Shown: positions 1 through 12,264, counted from the stretch's first letter. The stretch: DNA of 60,000 nt from Tubulanus polymorphus (GCF_964204645.1 NC_134032.1:13264275-13324274); one strand, 5' to 3'. Made by a program: numbers and translations. The notes: generated from the sequence alone by a model not told the origin.

Positions 1-364
1 GCTATCATTTTATTTTAGGCTGTACGGTTTAGAGTGAAGCACCGTCCACTATAGAGGGGTGGTGATTTAAGAAGGGTGGTGAGTCTAAGATGGCTGTCTC
101 CGTAAATACCCTCTGACATCATCGGATTAACCATTAATCGTAGATGCTTCAGAAAAGATGGCTGTCTCCCTAACTAGAGCCCTATGGCATGGTTTATGAA
201 GACACTCGTTGTTATCCGTCCGATATCAATGTATATAGAAAGAGATTTCGTGATGTCGCGTGGGGCGGGGGCTTTATCGAGCAGGAGAGCATCAGCGGGC
301 TAGAGAGGAAACCGCATTTTCAATGTATAGGTATTAATGGTGGAGCAGAACTTCACCATTGTAT

Positions 365-545
365 AAAACATGCGCGATCAGTTTTTGAAGTGTGCTGATG
401 AAATATCCAATATCCGATGTTTGTAGTTCATTTTCAATGTGAAATGTCTCGGGCGAAGTGGTGTACATTGTGAAGTGAAGACGATCAGTTTTTGAAAGTG
501 TACACTGATTAAGTTTCTGGTGTTTATGGTTCATTTTTATTTTAA
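365..545 (+). repeat. CGATCAGTTTTTGAA repeat, two units of about 107 bp
   Basis: GCGATCAGTTTTTGAAGTGT (from 374) recurs as ACGATCAGTTTTTGAAAGTG (from 481), each followed by a TGATGAAATATC/TGATTAAGTTTC region and GTTTGTAGTTCATTTT/GTTTATGGTTCATTTT. The same family recurs at 58905-59075. Confidence 0.6.
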
Positions 546-560
546 AATGTCTGAACATGA

Positions 561-2107
561 CGTGTCCAGACAGCAGATTGATAGTTCGCCCAGTCCTGGA
601 AGTGGGTAGTTACGAAGGACTCGTACACCGCCTAAAACATAACCAGACACTAAGGTTTTTGGTGAAATTACCGTAGGACCGCCGTGTTCCGGCCATTACC
701 GCTTCTTCGGTTTAGCATCGTCGATAGATAGCTGACAATAAGAGAATGTGATAACAAATAAAAACCCACAGTTAGATCTGTAAAAACAGTTTATTTTCCT
801 TACAGTTTAAAAACAAACTGTGGGTAAAAACTGTGGGTTTTTATTTGTTAACTCTAGACTGAGATTGATATATGTTAACTGCAGTCTGCAGAATGTGAAT
901 TTATCTAAGTTGTACGACACGCGTGTTTCTCATAGACCGATACACTCATCGTTACACCGCAAAGTATCAGCGGCAGTTTGACGCAAACTCGCGTCGACAT
1001 CGCATCATCACTCAGCACGCAACCTCCTCGACAGCGCTGTTGCAGCTGCTGCAGCTTCTCTTGGCGCATTCTCATTCCTTTACACCACCGGGCTGGATAT
1101 TTCGCTAATCCTCCGGTCCGAGTTTAGTAGCTAACTGGATCGCTTGTGCCGAGCCACTCGGCGCTAACTCGTCGAGAATCTTCGAATCTTCCGAACCTCC
1201 GCGCGCAAGGAAGTTTTTTATTCACGATAAGCGGACTTTTTTTCGAACGTTGATCAATCGTTGACAGTTTTTCGGGAGATTTTTCGCGAACCTGCCTGTG
1301 GCCCTGTTGTGTGCCTGCGCCATGGGATTTTCCGCTTAAACCATGAATTGACTGATTTTCTGGCCAACCGTAACTGTGTTGATATTTTGTTCGTAAGTAA
1401 ACTTTAATTTTCGTTTCGTATGCATTCATTAATCCGCTGCTATACGGCGTTTTCAAGAGCGTGAACCGAGACCGTTACAAACCGTTATATTCAAAATTCA
1501 AAATTTTCATATGCAATGTGTGTGTAACGTTGCTACGACTGTGAAGTTCAAAACGGAACAAACGCTACATTTTAGATTCAAATGTGATTGAACTGTATGA
1601 CTCTTTAGAATTCGGAATTAGAGAAAAACATTGTATTTAGAATTTCAAATGTGATTGGTGTTTAACTTCGATTGCTTCGTTTGAAAGTTAAACAGAAAAC
1701 CGTTATATTCTAAATGCAAATAAAACAGGTATTTGACTAATAGATTATTTCGCTCAAAACCAAAAACAAAAAGCAAACATAACGATATAGCAATAGTGAA
1801 AAACTTCGGTTTGAATTAATGTCGAAATAATTTTGTTCGTAGCGACTGTTTTTTTTTCGCTGCGTCTGAAGAATAAAAATAGCCCGGAAAAAATTATAGC
1901 GAGCAATTTAGAATAAGCGGTGTGAACGAAATTGTACCCGTCCTTACTTTAAAAAATCTGATGTTCATCAATGCAGACGCGAAGCTAGTCATTTTGAGGT
2001 TTGATTAGCTGGACCTGCAATAGCGAGCGCGTGTAGTCAGAGACTTGACGGCGAAGAAGTGTGGAAATATGAACTGTGGTATTTCAGAAAAGGAAACGTC
2101 TGGATGA
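561..2107. other. No gene recognised
   Basis: Apart from the 752-850 palindrome I see no coding sequence. 1000-1250 is GC-richer than its surroundings with many CG dinucleotides and could be promoter or 5' UTR of the exon at 2318, but there is no motif to prove it. Confidence 0.4.
752..850. mobile_element. 99-bp element with perfect 22-bp inverted ends
   Basis: Positions 752-773 (starting TAACAAATAAAAACCCACAG) are the exact reverse complement of 829-850. The 55-base interior repeats ACTGTGGGT/AAACTGTGGGT near the right arm. It is non-coding, a MITE-like palindrome or strong hairpin. The target duplication is not clear. Confidence 0.65.
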
Positions 2108-2317
2108 GAAAACTTTATAAGACAACTTGTTGCCATATACCGGGACTGCGGGAAGAAATCCGGGCGCGAGAAGCGTCTTTACACTGAGAAGACCGTTAGA
2201 AACCGTTATTCATTTCAAATTCAAAAGTTGGAGCTTAACGTTTACTGGTTCGTTTGGAATCGTCGAAATTATCGTTTTGAATATTGTTCGATCGCGATTC
2301 GGGGAACTTTTCGGCGA

Positions 2318-2514
2318 ATGAAAATGAATCGGAACGGAGCGGCGAATAATTCGAAACCGTTACGGCTGCAGGAAGCGCCGTGCGGGCGCCGTCTAGCGGG
2401 CACCAGTACACTTCACAAAATCGACAAGGAGAACGCTCAATGCATGATCGAATCGGACCTGACCCAGCCCTTGACCCGGCCAACAAAAAAGAAGGGCAGC
2501 TCGTGCATAATAAA
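2318..2514 (+). CDS. Possible first coding exon of an unidentified gene
   Basis: The frame is open from 2108 to a consensus GTAAGT donor at 2515, and it contains ATG at 2318 and again at 2324. Read from 2318 it gives 65 codons plus two bases. The peptide includes NRNGAANNSKPLRL, TLHKIDKENAQ and TRPTKKKGSS, a hydrophilic, non-repetitive sequence unlike the simple-repeat frames nearby. I do not recognise the family. Real coding sequence could begin further upstream if an acceptor lies between 2108 and 2318. No partner exon was found, so any following intron would be long. A chance open frame remains possible. Confidence 0.35.
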
Positions 2515-3431
2515 GTAAGTCGTACATGTACTTCGAATATTGAATTGCCTTTTTCTTTTTAGTGCCTGGTGAATAATAAAAGACGGGTCTATGAAATTGA
2601 AGCCACGTCCAAATATTCACCTTTTTCTATTCATAACCTGTCTCGACTGGGTTAATTATTGAGCTGTTTTCCTTCAAGGTCGTCCCTTACAAAACAACAA
2701 CCCGAACAACGACCATGTGGTTGATTTTGAAATTTGATTACACGTCTATTCTTCACATTTGGATTTACTACATTCACATTTTCGATTCATAACTATTTTA
2801 TGGATTAATTCAATCAAGTTTAATCGCCTAAATCGCAACTAAATTATGGATGATAGAACGAATAATTTGGTTTAGATCGGAGTATCGTATGCATAACAGG
2901 ACAGAAAAAAACGAAGTTATGAATTATATGAACACAAATATTAAAACATATACAAATAAAGACAAGTACAATTTTCGTTAGTCAATGATATCAGGGAGGG
3001 TTGCATCAAAACCGACTGTTCGTCGCGCCATCTAGTGTTGCCGACGGTTACATTTCTGAACGTGTGTGTGTGTGTTTGTGCGTGTACATTTTAGATAAAG
3101 ATATAGTTGTTGCCGTTATACCTATCTGTCCCCGGAGACGTATGGCGTATATAGTTTGTTGTAATTAAGTACAGATAATGGTTGATGTAATTGATGACGT
3201 CACAACGCGGTCCATCTCGGTCTCAATGGGTACTGTCGGACGACACAGCTACTTAGCGAATAGATGATATTCCGCGATAAAGCTCGTTTCATTGTTTTAG
3301 AATTGGCAAGGGTATTAGCGGATACATTTACAGTGGCTTATTGTATTTGACTTGTATCTATCGCTTAATAATTGATATACAGCGTACGTTTAAGTGTCAC
3401 AGTCACAGTAGATTTGCGTAAAAATCCGTCC
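2515..3431. other. No gene recognised
   Basis: AT-rich. Contains a short GT repeat near 3063 and nothing else that I can assign. If the 2318 exon is real, this is the start of its intron. Confidence 0.5.
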
Positions 3432-3875
3432 GAGGGAGAGGGAGAGGGAGAGGGAGAGGGGAGAGGGAGAGGGGAGAGGGAGAGGGAGAGGGAGAGGGAG
3501 AGGGAGAGGGAGAGGGAGAGGGAGAGGGAGAGGGAGAGGGAGAGGGAGAGGGAGAGGGAGAGGGAGAGGGAGAGGGAGAGGGAGAGGGAGAGGGAGAGGG
3601 AGAGGGAGAGGGAGAGGGAGAGGGAGAGGGAGAGGGAGAGGGAGAGGGAGAGGGAGAGGGAGAGGGAGAGGGAGAGGGAGAGGGAGAGGGAGAGGGAGAG
3701 GGAGAGGGAGAGGGAGAGGGAGAGGGAGAGGGAGAGGGAGAGGGAGAGGGAGAGGAGAGGGAGAGGGAGAGGGAGAGGGAGAGGGAGAGGGAGAGGGAGA
3801 GGGAGAGGGAGAGGGAGAGGGAGAGGGAGAGGGAGAGGGAGAGGGAGAGGGAGAGGGAGAGGGAGAGGGAGAGAG
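3432..3875. repeat. GAGGGA hexanucleotide microsatellite, 444 bp
   Basis: A nearly pure purine tract with a phase slip near 3753 and slips near 3460-3475. It is open in several frames on both strands (GRGRGR, ERERER, LPLPLP, SLSLSL), which is an artefact of the period. Confidence 0.95.
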
Positions 3876-3964
3876 CTTGTATCGTTTTGAGAAGTCTTGC
3901 ATTCCGACATGAAGAATAGATTATAACCCGCAGTATTTATAATTCACGCGTGTTTCTTTTTGTC

Positions 3965-4345
3965 TTTTAACACCAACTCCTGGGATAGAATTTGTTTGAG
4001 TCTCAACTTTACCGCGGCAGTAAGGGACGGAGTTTACTGTATTTCTAAAATTCTTACTTAGCATTTAACACCATATCGGGATCGAATTTTACCAGCACCA
4101 GTTTTACCGCAGTAAGAGACGGAGTCTTGTCTATTTCTCAGATTTTTACACAGTATTTGACACCAACTCGGGGTAGAATTTTACCAGTCTCAATTTAGCC
4201 GCGCAGTAAGAGACGGAGTCTACTGTATTTATCAGATTCTTACTCAGTATTTCACTCTAACTCAGGGTATGATTTTACCAGCACCAGTTTTACCGCAGTA
4301 AGAGACGGAGTCTTCTGTATTTCACGAACTCGGCCCGTTTCGATA
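3965..4345 (-). repeat. 92-bp repeat family, tandem cluster
   Basis: About four units that read, on this strand, AGTAAGAGACGGAGTCTACT ... TTGACACCAACTCGGGGTAG. The family also appears at 23395, 27320, 56830 and 59450; here it is in the inverted orientation. Confidence 0.75.
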
Positions 4346-4924
4346 GAATTTTCCCCATTTTCAACTTATTCGTATTCTAACACCTCGTCTCGCGCTGCGT
4401 TTGGTTCTCAGAAGTGTTTGAAAGTTCAATCGTCGTTCGTCATTAAGATTGGACTAGTCCGAAAGCGGCCGCGCGTGATAACAATAGTTGATTTTAGTAA
4501 CGATGTTATAACGTACAATATAACAAAATCCGCCGAGGACAATGAGTACCGTCCTGCCCGGGCACTCGGCCCGAGATTCCCATTTATGCTCATACCTCTG
4601 GTTCCATTGGAATAATAAGCCTCGTGGTGGAATATTTTGAATCGGAATTGGGTTTAAAAAAATCCAGCAGGTTTTAGAGAATAATCGAGTTTGCGGTGTG
4701 GATTACTACTGAACTTCTCAATCAGAAAAACATTATATATCCAAATATGGAAACGAAACTCCTGGACGTAACGTCGTTTTACGACGTTGAAAAAAGGTGC
4801 AGTGATTTTACGAATGTTTTACTTTTTAACTAGTCTTTTTTACATTGGAAAAAAACCTCGTTCAGCAAATTAAAAGCAATGGATATTTATTTGCATATTT
4901 CGTATTATTACCATCATTAGACCT

Positions 4925-5135
4925 GTGAATTTGATTTGACTCTGGACCCAGTTCCACATATTTGTAGATTTAATTTGACTCCGAGCCTAGTTCCACAGTT
5001 GTGTAGGTTTAATTTGGCATTGAATCAAGTTCCACATTTGCGTAGATTTAACTTGGCTTTGGACCCATTTCCACAGTTGTGTTCTATTTGACTCGACTCT
5101 GAACCCAGTTCCTCAAAACTGCGTGGGACATTATT
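4925..5135 (+). repeat. Diverged 39-bp repeat cluster
   Basis: Four to five diverged units such as CTGGACCCAGTTCCACA and GAGCCTAGTTCCACAGTTGT, in the same orientation as the main array. Confidence 0.75.
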
Positions 5136-5832
5136 CGACTTTTTACTGTAATTTCCACATTTTTTGTCGTTTTAAATTTGCCTCGTGATCAACAAAACAG
5201 AACGTGAGACCTATTACTGAAATATACACGCGTGCTTTTGTATACGGTTTCAAGTAAGTTCAATGAGAAATGTTAATCATATATTCTGATGTCGATTTTT
5301 GATGGTTCGATGTTGCCCGTGATAACGATGTTTCCCCCTGTACCAACGGCTATAATCTGTTTGCTTAGTCATTTATGTTCGCGTTGTTTTTGTTATCTTG
5401 TAACTTTTCTCGGTCCCTGTCTGGGCGAGATATGTCTGGCTGACGAATTACAGAACACAATCGTCTGGTCGTTACCGTAATTGCCAATTTTCACCACGGC
5501 ACAACACTCTTTTCATGACGTCTATCCGAATCGCCACTTGCGTTAGCTTCGAAAACTCCTGGGGACATTTTGCCAGTCGGTCAGTGGTGCACATTTTGTT
5601 GCTGCCTACCACATGCAGGGGCGTAGCATGAAGTCAAACCGTATTCACATACCGCAATTACAGGGCGAATCGCTTTAAAGTTTTCTGTAATCGTTGTTTA
5701 AGCTTGTGACAGATCTAGACCGGGAGCCACGGCCATTTTAGCCAAGAGAAGAGGGACGTAAGATCTCAGATAGTAGATCATTAAGAAGCCGATAGCGAAT
5801 GTGGGTTGCTGCCGTGAGAAAAATTGTGCCCT

Positions 5833-5936
5833 GGGCCCAGTTTTATGAACTGGTATTAACTTTAACCCAGGGGCTCTAACTCAATTCATTTTCAATTGAG
5901 TTAACTCCCGTTATACCAGTCTATAAAAGCGACCCC
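5833..5936. mobile_element. MITE-like palindrome with GGG(C/T)CCAGTTTTAT ends
   Basis: The left end GGGCCCAGTTTTATGAACTG is mirrored by the right end ACCAGTCTATAAAAGCGACC. The centre is AATTCATTTTCAATTGAGTT. A shorter, truncated relative lies at 6292-6367, directly against another MITE. Confidence 0.55.
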
Positions 5937-6291
5937 TAACGGGTTGAATATGAACCGCTGAAGTATCGGCTGGTCAGTCGAAGTCTACGTTTTCCGCCAC
6001 AAAGACCTGAACGATCTGCACTATTGTATGCCCCGAAATGAAGCCTAATATCGCAAAAAGTCTCATCCATCTGAAAAAAAACCTATACACACGAACTCAC
6101 TCGGCGTATCAATTCATCACGTGGAAATCAAACGTTCCCGAAGTTATCATCGATTTTTGAATCGGCAATTGCAAAACTCGCCGAGTTTAAAATCACCTTT
6201 GCCGAATAGATTCGACAAAAAAAAAACACGCATACTAAACACAGGAACTGTATCGCAAACCATCGGCGCGTGCCCGTGTACTGAACCATCT

Positions 6292-6367
6292 GGGGTCAGT
6301 TTTACAGACTGGTGCTAACTTAAACCCGAGGGTTAACTGAATTAAAAACGAATTGAGTTATAGCCCC
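6292..6367. mobile_element. Truncated relative of the 5833-5936 palindrome
   Basis: It starts GGGGTCAGTTTTACAGACTG and ends AATTGAGTTATAGCCCC. The inner arms pair only partly. Its right end abuts the MITE that starts at 6369. Confidence 0.5.
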
Positions 6368-6368
6368 A

Positions 6369-6499
6369 GGGGCCAGTTGCACAGTCGTGACTTAAGTCCA
6401 TAAGTGGTCTTAAATCGTAAGACTGGTCTTAAGTTGTTAGATTGGCTATAGAACTAAGTTGGTCTTAGACTCTAAGCCATGACTATGGAACTGGGCCCT
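6369..6499. mobile_element. MITE-like palindrome, GTCTTAAG family (copy 1)
   Basis: The ends are GGGGCCAGTTGCACAGTC and, inverted, GACTATGGAACTGGGCCCT. The interior repeats GGTCTTAAG/ACTTAAG and contains TTGTTAGATTGGCTATAG, shared with copies at 26466-26604 and 27755-27890. Confidence 0.65.
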
Positions 6500-6698
6500 A
6501 TGTTTAGTAATACCAATCTACAGAACTGGGCCCAGATCATTTTAATCAGCGAAACGATATTGTACCGAATTCGCCTTAAAATATGTCAACCTTGTTTTTT
6601 CGAATCCAATCGCAGGCGAATCGTCCGACTTGCCGAGGAAATTCGCCTCCACAGTCGGTAACAAACTGTGTTCAATTTGTCAAGCTGTGTATAGAATA

Positions 6699-7178
6699 TT
6701 CAAAACTGATCGGGGACAAGAAAAATATCTTTCATCACTACCACGAAGTTTAAGAATCTCACTATGTATAGATTTAGATGTTCCAACCATAAATTACCAA
6801 TAGAGACTGGTGTTAGATATGAAAACAAACCACGGAACGAACGAAGTTTGTAATAAATGTTACGAGAATACTATTGGGGACGAATATCATTTCATACTGA
6901 AGTGCGATTTTTTCAACGCTATTAGAATTTTGTATTTTGTATATACAGATATAGAATTGGCGAAAATCATTATAAATTCAAGCAATTGCTCAGTAATGAA
7001 AACTTGTATTACAGTCTTTCTAAATATATTACGACTGCTACACGGCTGTTATCTAGGGCTATTAATATGTACAAGTTTGCCAGCTTTTATATTTATACTA
7101 TTTATACTATTTTGTTATGCTCGGAAAAATTGTATATCTTTTTGGAGCAATAAACTAAACTTGAAACTTGAAACTTGT
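6699..7178 (+). mobile_element. 3' end of a non-LTR retrotransposon (LINE), frameshifted
   Basis: Shifted frames on + strand spell the C-terminal region of an invertebrate LINE polymerase: EKYLSSLPRSLRISLC, then RCSNHKLPIETGVRYENK, then CNKCYENTIGDEYHFILKC, the cysteine/histidine knuckle that closes many LINE ORF2 proteins. At least two frameshifts and a stop separate these pieces, so it is dead. It ends with AATAAACTAAAC and tandem TTGAAAC units, a usual 3' tail of such elements. The 5' portion is missing, as expected for 5'-truncated insertions. Confidence 0.8.
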
Positions 7179-7444
7179 TTAAATACCGCGATCAAACCGA
7201 GTGGTCATTGTTATACTCGTATCATTATGGCTATCACACGAACACGCGATGTTCTGTGCCCGGACGAGGGATCACTCATTCGATTCACATATTATAACGC
7301 GTGTTAAATCGAATTAATATTGCAAGCCGTGATACGATTTTCAAACCGTATCGGGAAATACATGAATGGCTTTCGCGTTAATTATAACCGTTTTAGCAAT
7401 ATAATCATCGGTTGAAATTTGATTATGACCTATTTGATGATATA

Positions 7445-7905
7445 TTACCCAATTCCACAGTTGTGTGGGGTTTAATGATTCTCTACCCAGTTCGACTGTT
7501 TTGTGGGATTCGGTTTGACTCGGATCCAGTTCTACAGCTGTGTCGGGGTTTTAACTTGTATCTTGAACCAGTTTCACAATTGTGTGATTTAATTTGATCC
7601 CGGGCTCAGTTCCACAGTTTTGTGGGTTTAATCTGTCTCTGAATCCAGTTCCACAGTGTGTTGGTTTGATTTGATTCTGGACCAATCTCCACAGTTTTAC
7701 CGTGTTTAAATTCGTCTCTTGAACCAGTTCCACAGTTGTGTGGGTTTAATTTGATTTTGAAATCAATTTCCCAGTTATGCGTAGTTTCATTAGACTCCGA
7801 TCCCAATTCCAGCCAGTTGTCTGGGTTTTATTTGTCTCGTGAACAGTTTATAGAGTTACGTGAGTTTAATCCAGTTCCTTAATAATCTCAATAACGAACC
7901 CAGTT
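7445..7905 (+). repeat. Diverged 39-bp repeat cluster
   Basis: About eleven diverged units (CCAATTCCACAGTTGTGTGG, CCAGTTCCACAGTGTGTTGG and others), same orientation. This cluster lies 400 bases upstream of the main array. Confidence 0.8.
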
Positions 7906-8324
7906 CCACAATTGTTTCAGTGAAATAGAATTCACGTGTCCCCGCATTTATTTGTATACATTCATATCTATCGTGACGAAAATGACGTTTAAACGCATTT
8001 CAAATTAGTCACGTGTTTGTAGTACATGCGAGTATGAGAGTCAGTTAATATTTAAATAATGAATTAGTTTGAACGAATATCGCAAATTGCAGCTCACCTG
8101 AAATGTACGATAAAGTCGCATGTATATATCTGTTCATACGTTCCTATATTCAACGAAATGGATAACAATTTTTTCTCTATGTTTTGTGAAGAATCGATGG
8201 GTTGATTCTCGGCGTGAACCCCGGTGTTAGTGATAATAATGGGCATCGTTAACGACATGCGTCATTGTGGACGTAAAATCGACAGTCAACTGGGTTTTTC
8301 CGCTTCCATCGCTTGTCCCTGACA

Positions 8325-9570
8325 TCCAATGTATTGACTCTAAACCCAGTTCCACAGTTGTGTGGGTTTGATTCGACGCTGGACCCAGTTCCACAGTTGT
8401 GTGGGTTTGATTCGACTCTGGACCCAGTTCCACAGTTGTGTGGGTTTGATTTGACTCTGAACCCAGTTCCACAGTTGTGTGGGTTTGATTCGACTCTGGA
8501 CCCAGTTCCACAGTTGTGTGGGTTTGATTCGACTCTGGACCCAGTTCCACAGTTGTGTGGGTTTGATTCGACTCTGAACCCAGTTCCGCAGTTGTGTGGG
8601 TTTGATTCGACTCTGGACCCAGTTCCACAGTTGTGTGGGTTTGATTCGACTCTGAACCCAGTTCCACAGTTGTGTGGGTTTGATTCGACTCTGAACCCAG
8701 TTCCGCAGTTGTGTGGGTTTGATTCGACTCTGGACCCAGTTCCACAGTTGTGTGGGTTTGATTCGACTCTGAACCCAGTTCCACAGTTGTGTGGGTTTGA
8801 TTCGACTCTGAACCCAGTTCCGCAGTTGTGTGGGTTTGATTCGACTCTGGACCCAGTTCCACAGTTGTGTGGGTTTGATTCGACTCTGAACCCAGTTCCA
8901 CAGTTGTGTTGGTTTGATTTGACTCTGGACCCAGTTCCACAGTTGTGTGGGTTTGATTCGACTCCCGACCCAGTTCCACAGTTGTGTGGGTTTGATTCGA
9001 CTCTGGACCCAGTTCCACAGTTGTGTGGGTTTGATTCGACTCTGGACCCAGTTCCACAGTTGTGTGGGTTTAATTCGACTCTGGACCCTGTTCCACAGTT
9101 GTGTGGGTTTGATTTGACTCTGAACCCAGTTCCACAGTTGTGTTGGTTTGATTCGACTCTGGATCCAGTTCCACAGTTGTGTGGGTTTGATTCGACTCTG
9201 AACTCAGTTCCACAGTTGTGTTGGTTTGATTTGACTCTGGACCCAGTTCCACAGTTGTGTGGGTTTGATTCGACTCTGAACCCAGTTCCACAGTTGTGTG
9301 GGTATGATTCGACTCTGGACCCAGTTCCACAGTTTTGTGGGTTTGATTCGACTCTGGACCCAGTTCCCCAGTTGTGTGGGTTTAATTCGACTCTGGACCC
9401 AGTTCCACAGTTGTGTGGGTTTGATTCGACTCTGGACCCAGTTCCACAGTTGTGTGGGTTTAATTCGACTCTGGACCCAGTTCCTCGGTTGTGTGGGTTT
9501 GGTTTGTGTCGGAATCCAGCTACGGAGTTTTTAGGGTTTTAACTCTAAACTCAATTCCACAGTTGTGCGG
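8325..9570 (+). repeat. 39-bp minisatellite array, about 30 copies
   Basis: The tandem unit has the core CCCAGTTCCACAGTTGTGTG followed by GGTTTGATTCGACTCTGGA. The period is exactly 39, so an open frame runs through on both strands (repeating PVPQLCGFDSTLD on +, and ELGPESNQTHTTV on -). Between about 8570 and 8920 three variant units (AACCC..CCGCAG, GACCC..CCACAG, AACCC..CCACAG) recur three times as a 117-bp higher-order unit. The frames are a by-product of the period, not evidence of a protein. Confidence 0.9.
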
Positions 9571-9599
9571 GTTAAATTTTGCACTCAGTTGTGTTTTAG

Positions 9600-12264
9600 A
9601 GTCCATGATTTGACCGTGTCCCCCAGTTACACAGTCATACGTGGGTTCAATTTCGCGGGTTTTTGCGTTTTATCTTTTTACCGAGTCTATAAACCTTTTG
9701 ACTTTGCACTTTATCGAGGCATAACTTATTCAAACCTAAGAAATAGAAAACTAGAACTAAACCCCAAAGAAACAGTAAAATTGACCATAAAATCGAAGAA
9801 AACCATAAAAACGAATATTATGAATTGTTGGTGGAAAATTTTACACAAACTGAGTTAATTCTATGAGCGCTACAACTGATTAATCTGTTCCCCATGTTTT
9901 ACCAGTATCTACATAAATACGTCGGAGCTTGTAATTTATGGAGTGTAATTCCTGGCGTCAAAAAGAACTCACCAACTGCACTCCGAGGACCGGCTGATGC
10001 GGCGTGCGCGATGGAGTCGTTGATTGCAGCGCGCGCTTTAGACACGACGGGCCAGGAATTAGTTTGCTCGACACGCGTGGGCCCGCACTCCATGGGGACG
10101 CTTTGTTTCTTCGGAATCTTAATGACAACTGCATATGTATATCTATATATATGTATACACGTCGCTCGCTATAGCGTGACGTCTTAAGACCCGAACTAGA
10201 TCGTCGCATGAACTGCGTTAGTACTAACGTGACCGCTGAGCGCCGATTCTTTTCGTAGAAATAGTATGACGTGTTGACCTGAGCTTATAGCTTTAAGATA
10301 CGATCAGATCGTAAGGAGACGAGTCCGCGACGTTTTTGATCGGGAATCTTTTCGACATGAGTTTACTTAACGCAGACCTAACTGATTATACGAACCGATG
10401 ATCTCTGCCCGGGATCGGCTTCAGTGAGCGGTGTCTTGACCAAACGCGCGCTGTTTGACCACGTCACCAACTCGATAGAGACTCAATTAGCAACTTTTGA
10501 TCGAACCCCCACTTAGATCAGTGACAGAAAATCAACGTCTTGGTTTACAACCAATCGACTGACATATTCCGAAGATGACAAAATGAAATGGGAACTGAAA
10601 TGTCCAGCGACCATTGTCGAGGGTAGTACAACTTCTAAAAAAGACATACCGGTAATCCACGACAGACAAGGGGCCTAGGGGCACCCCGCGGAAGATTTTA
10701 AAGTTAAACTGCTTTCGGTGCAATCTCCAAGTAACAAATAAAGTCCTGATGCAAAGTGCTTTCTAGAAAATTTACTGCAATGTTGAACTATCGGTGAAAT
10801 CCCCACCCCACAGCTGCGTTGTTACAACAGGTTATAACAGCATGTTCCAGGTGAACCAATGTGTATGAATATTTCATATTGACCTTCTTCCGTATAGTGT
10901 TCAATACAAGGACACGCTCTCTCCCTCTCTCTCTCTCTCTCTCCCTCTCTCTCGCTCTCTCCCTCTCTCTCCTCGACAATCTCCACATATATATATATGT
11001 ATAACCGTGAGTGGGATGTTTGTTCATGGGATACATAATTCAGCATGAACTCACTGTCCGCCAGGAACGACATATATCTATTTGTTTAGGTCAAAGCCTT
11101 TACGCATCATATATTTTAGTTCGTATTAACCCAGCGGGAGTATGTTGAATACAGCAGAACGGTGTCTGCTCCTGTTGAATTTCCAATGGATTTTTTACGA
11201 TTTCGAATCCAGGATTCGTGGGTTTGAATCCCGGTGGCAGCGTTCAATCAGTCTTTTACGTCCTGACCTCTCATCAGTTTATCGCTTTGAATCCTGGTGG
11301 TAGCAGTCAGTCAACCGGTTCCTCGTTAATCGGGTAAATCAGTCAGGGCGAACTTCTATTATCGGAGTTAGTCCACTATAGTCGAACTAAGTGAAATCGA
11401 AATGTCAGTCAGTCGGAACTATATATTCCGGAAATAGATCGGAAATTAAGCGCATTCGGTTATTAGTTCCGACCACTGGTCGACAGACACGAAAACCGAA
11501 TATGGCCCAGTCAGTGTTTCACGTACTGGTCTCATCAATTTGGGCGTCATTATTTCCTAATTCATCTAAACGCGTGTGTTGTGGATGGTTACAATCCACT
11601 AAATTCTATGATTCAACCCGATTCAATTAAAATCGACGATTTTTAGACATAGTTTCGGATATATTTTGACGCGTTTTGAAGATGATATCTCCATAAAACT
11701 GCGCGCGGTCTTCGGGGGCTCTGCAGGGAGAAAAATTGCGATGCGACATTCGTGTTTTTAGATTTAATCTATGATTAAAATGGCGATATTGAGCACATGG
11801 CCTCATCCCATCCGACTGAAACCCCGCGAGAGAGATATGTGTCTATTTTCTGTTACACCGGGGTAGTAATGTAAATTTCTCTTCGAGTGGTCCGTAAAAA
11901 TATTACCGGTTACCATGGTACTCTGGTTAACATTAAATAACCTCCTGTTTAGATACTGATATATGCGGGAAACGTCCTGCGGATATATATAAGTTTAAAA
12001 AGCTCGACGAGTTAGCAACTCGGTATAAACTATAGTTTTCTCGGTTAAAAGCGATGTTGTCGACTTAGCTCGCCGCTGAAATGGCACGCGTAAATACTTA
12101 ACAGAAAGTTTTTTTTTCACGAGAATAAATCACCTTGAATCAAAGTCCTAGGGACAGTTTCGTTAGGCGTGGATCATCTGGGTAATAATCTGGGAATCAT
12201 AGACAATCTATCAACTTATAAGATTTAAGATCAATTTTGGTGTTACTCTAACGATTGAGAGAAG
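9600..12264. other. No gene recognised
   Basis: Only a CT tract (10915-10973) and a weak two-unit repeat near 11216-11310 (GAATCCCGGTGGCAGCG / GAATCCTGGTGGTAGCA, about 66 bases apart, possibly tRNA B-box derived). Confidence 0.5.
10915..10973. repeat. CT-rich microsatellite
   Basis: An imperfect (CT)n tract with CCCT and CG interruptions. Confidence 0.9.

Noticed and set aside
3365-3910. Long open frames on both strands ([18 protein letters not shown])
   Set aside because: They are produced by the GAGGGA hexamer, whose units contain no stop in several frames. There is no splice or start context.
8227-9542. 409- and 276-codon open frames with 13-residue repeats (PVPQLCG..., ELGPESNQTHTTV...)
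   Set aside because: They follow from a 39-bp minisatellite period. Diverged clusters of the same repeat elsewhere are not open over their length, and there is no gene context.
8325-9570. CRISPR-like array
   Set aside because: The units are contiguous with no unique spacers, and the DNA is from an animal.
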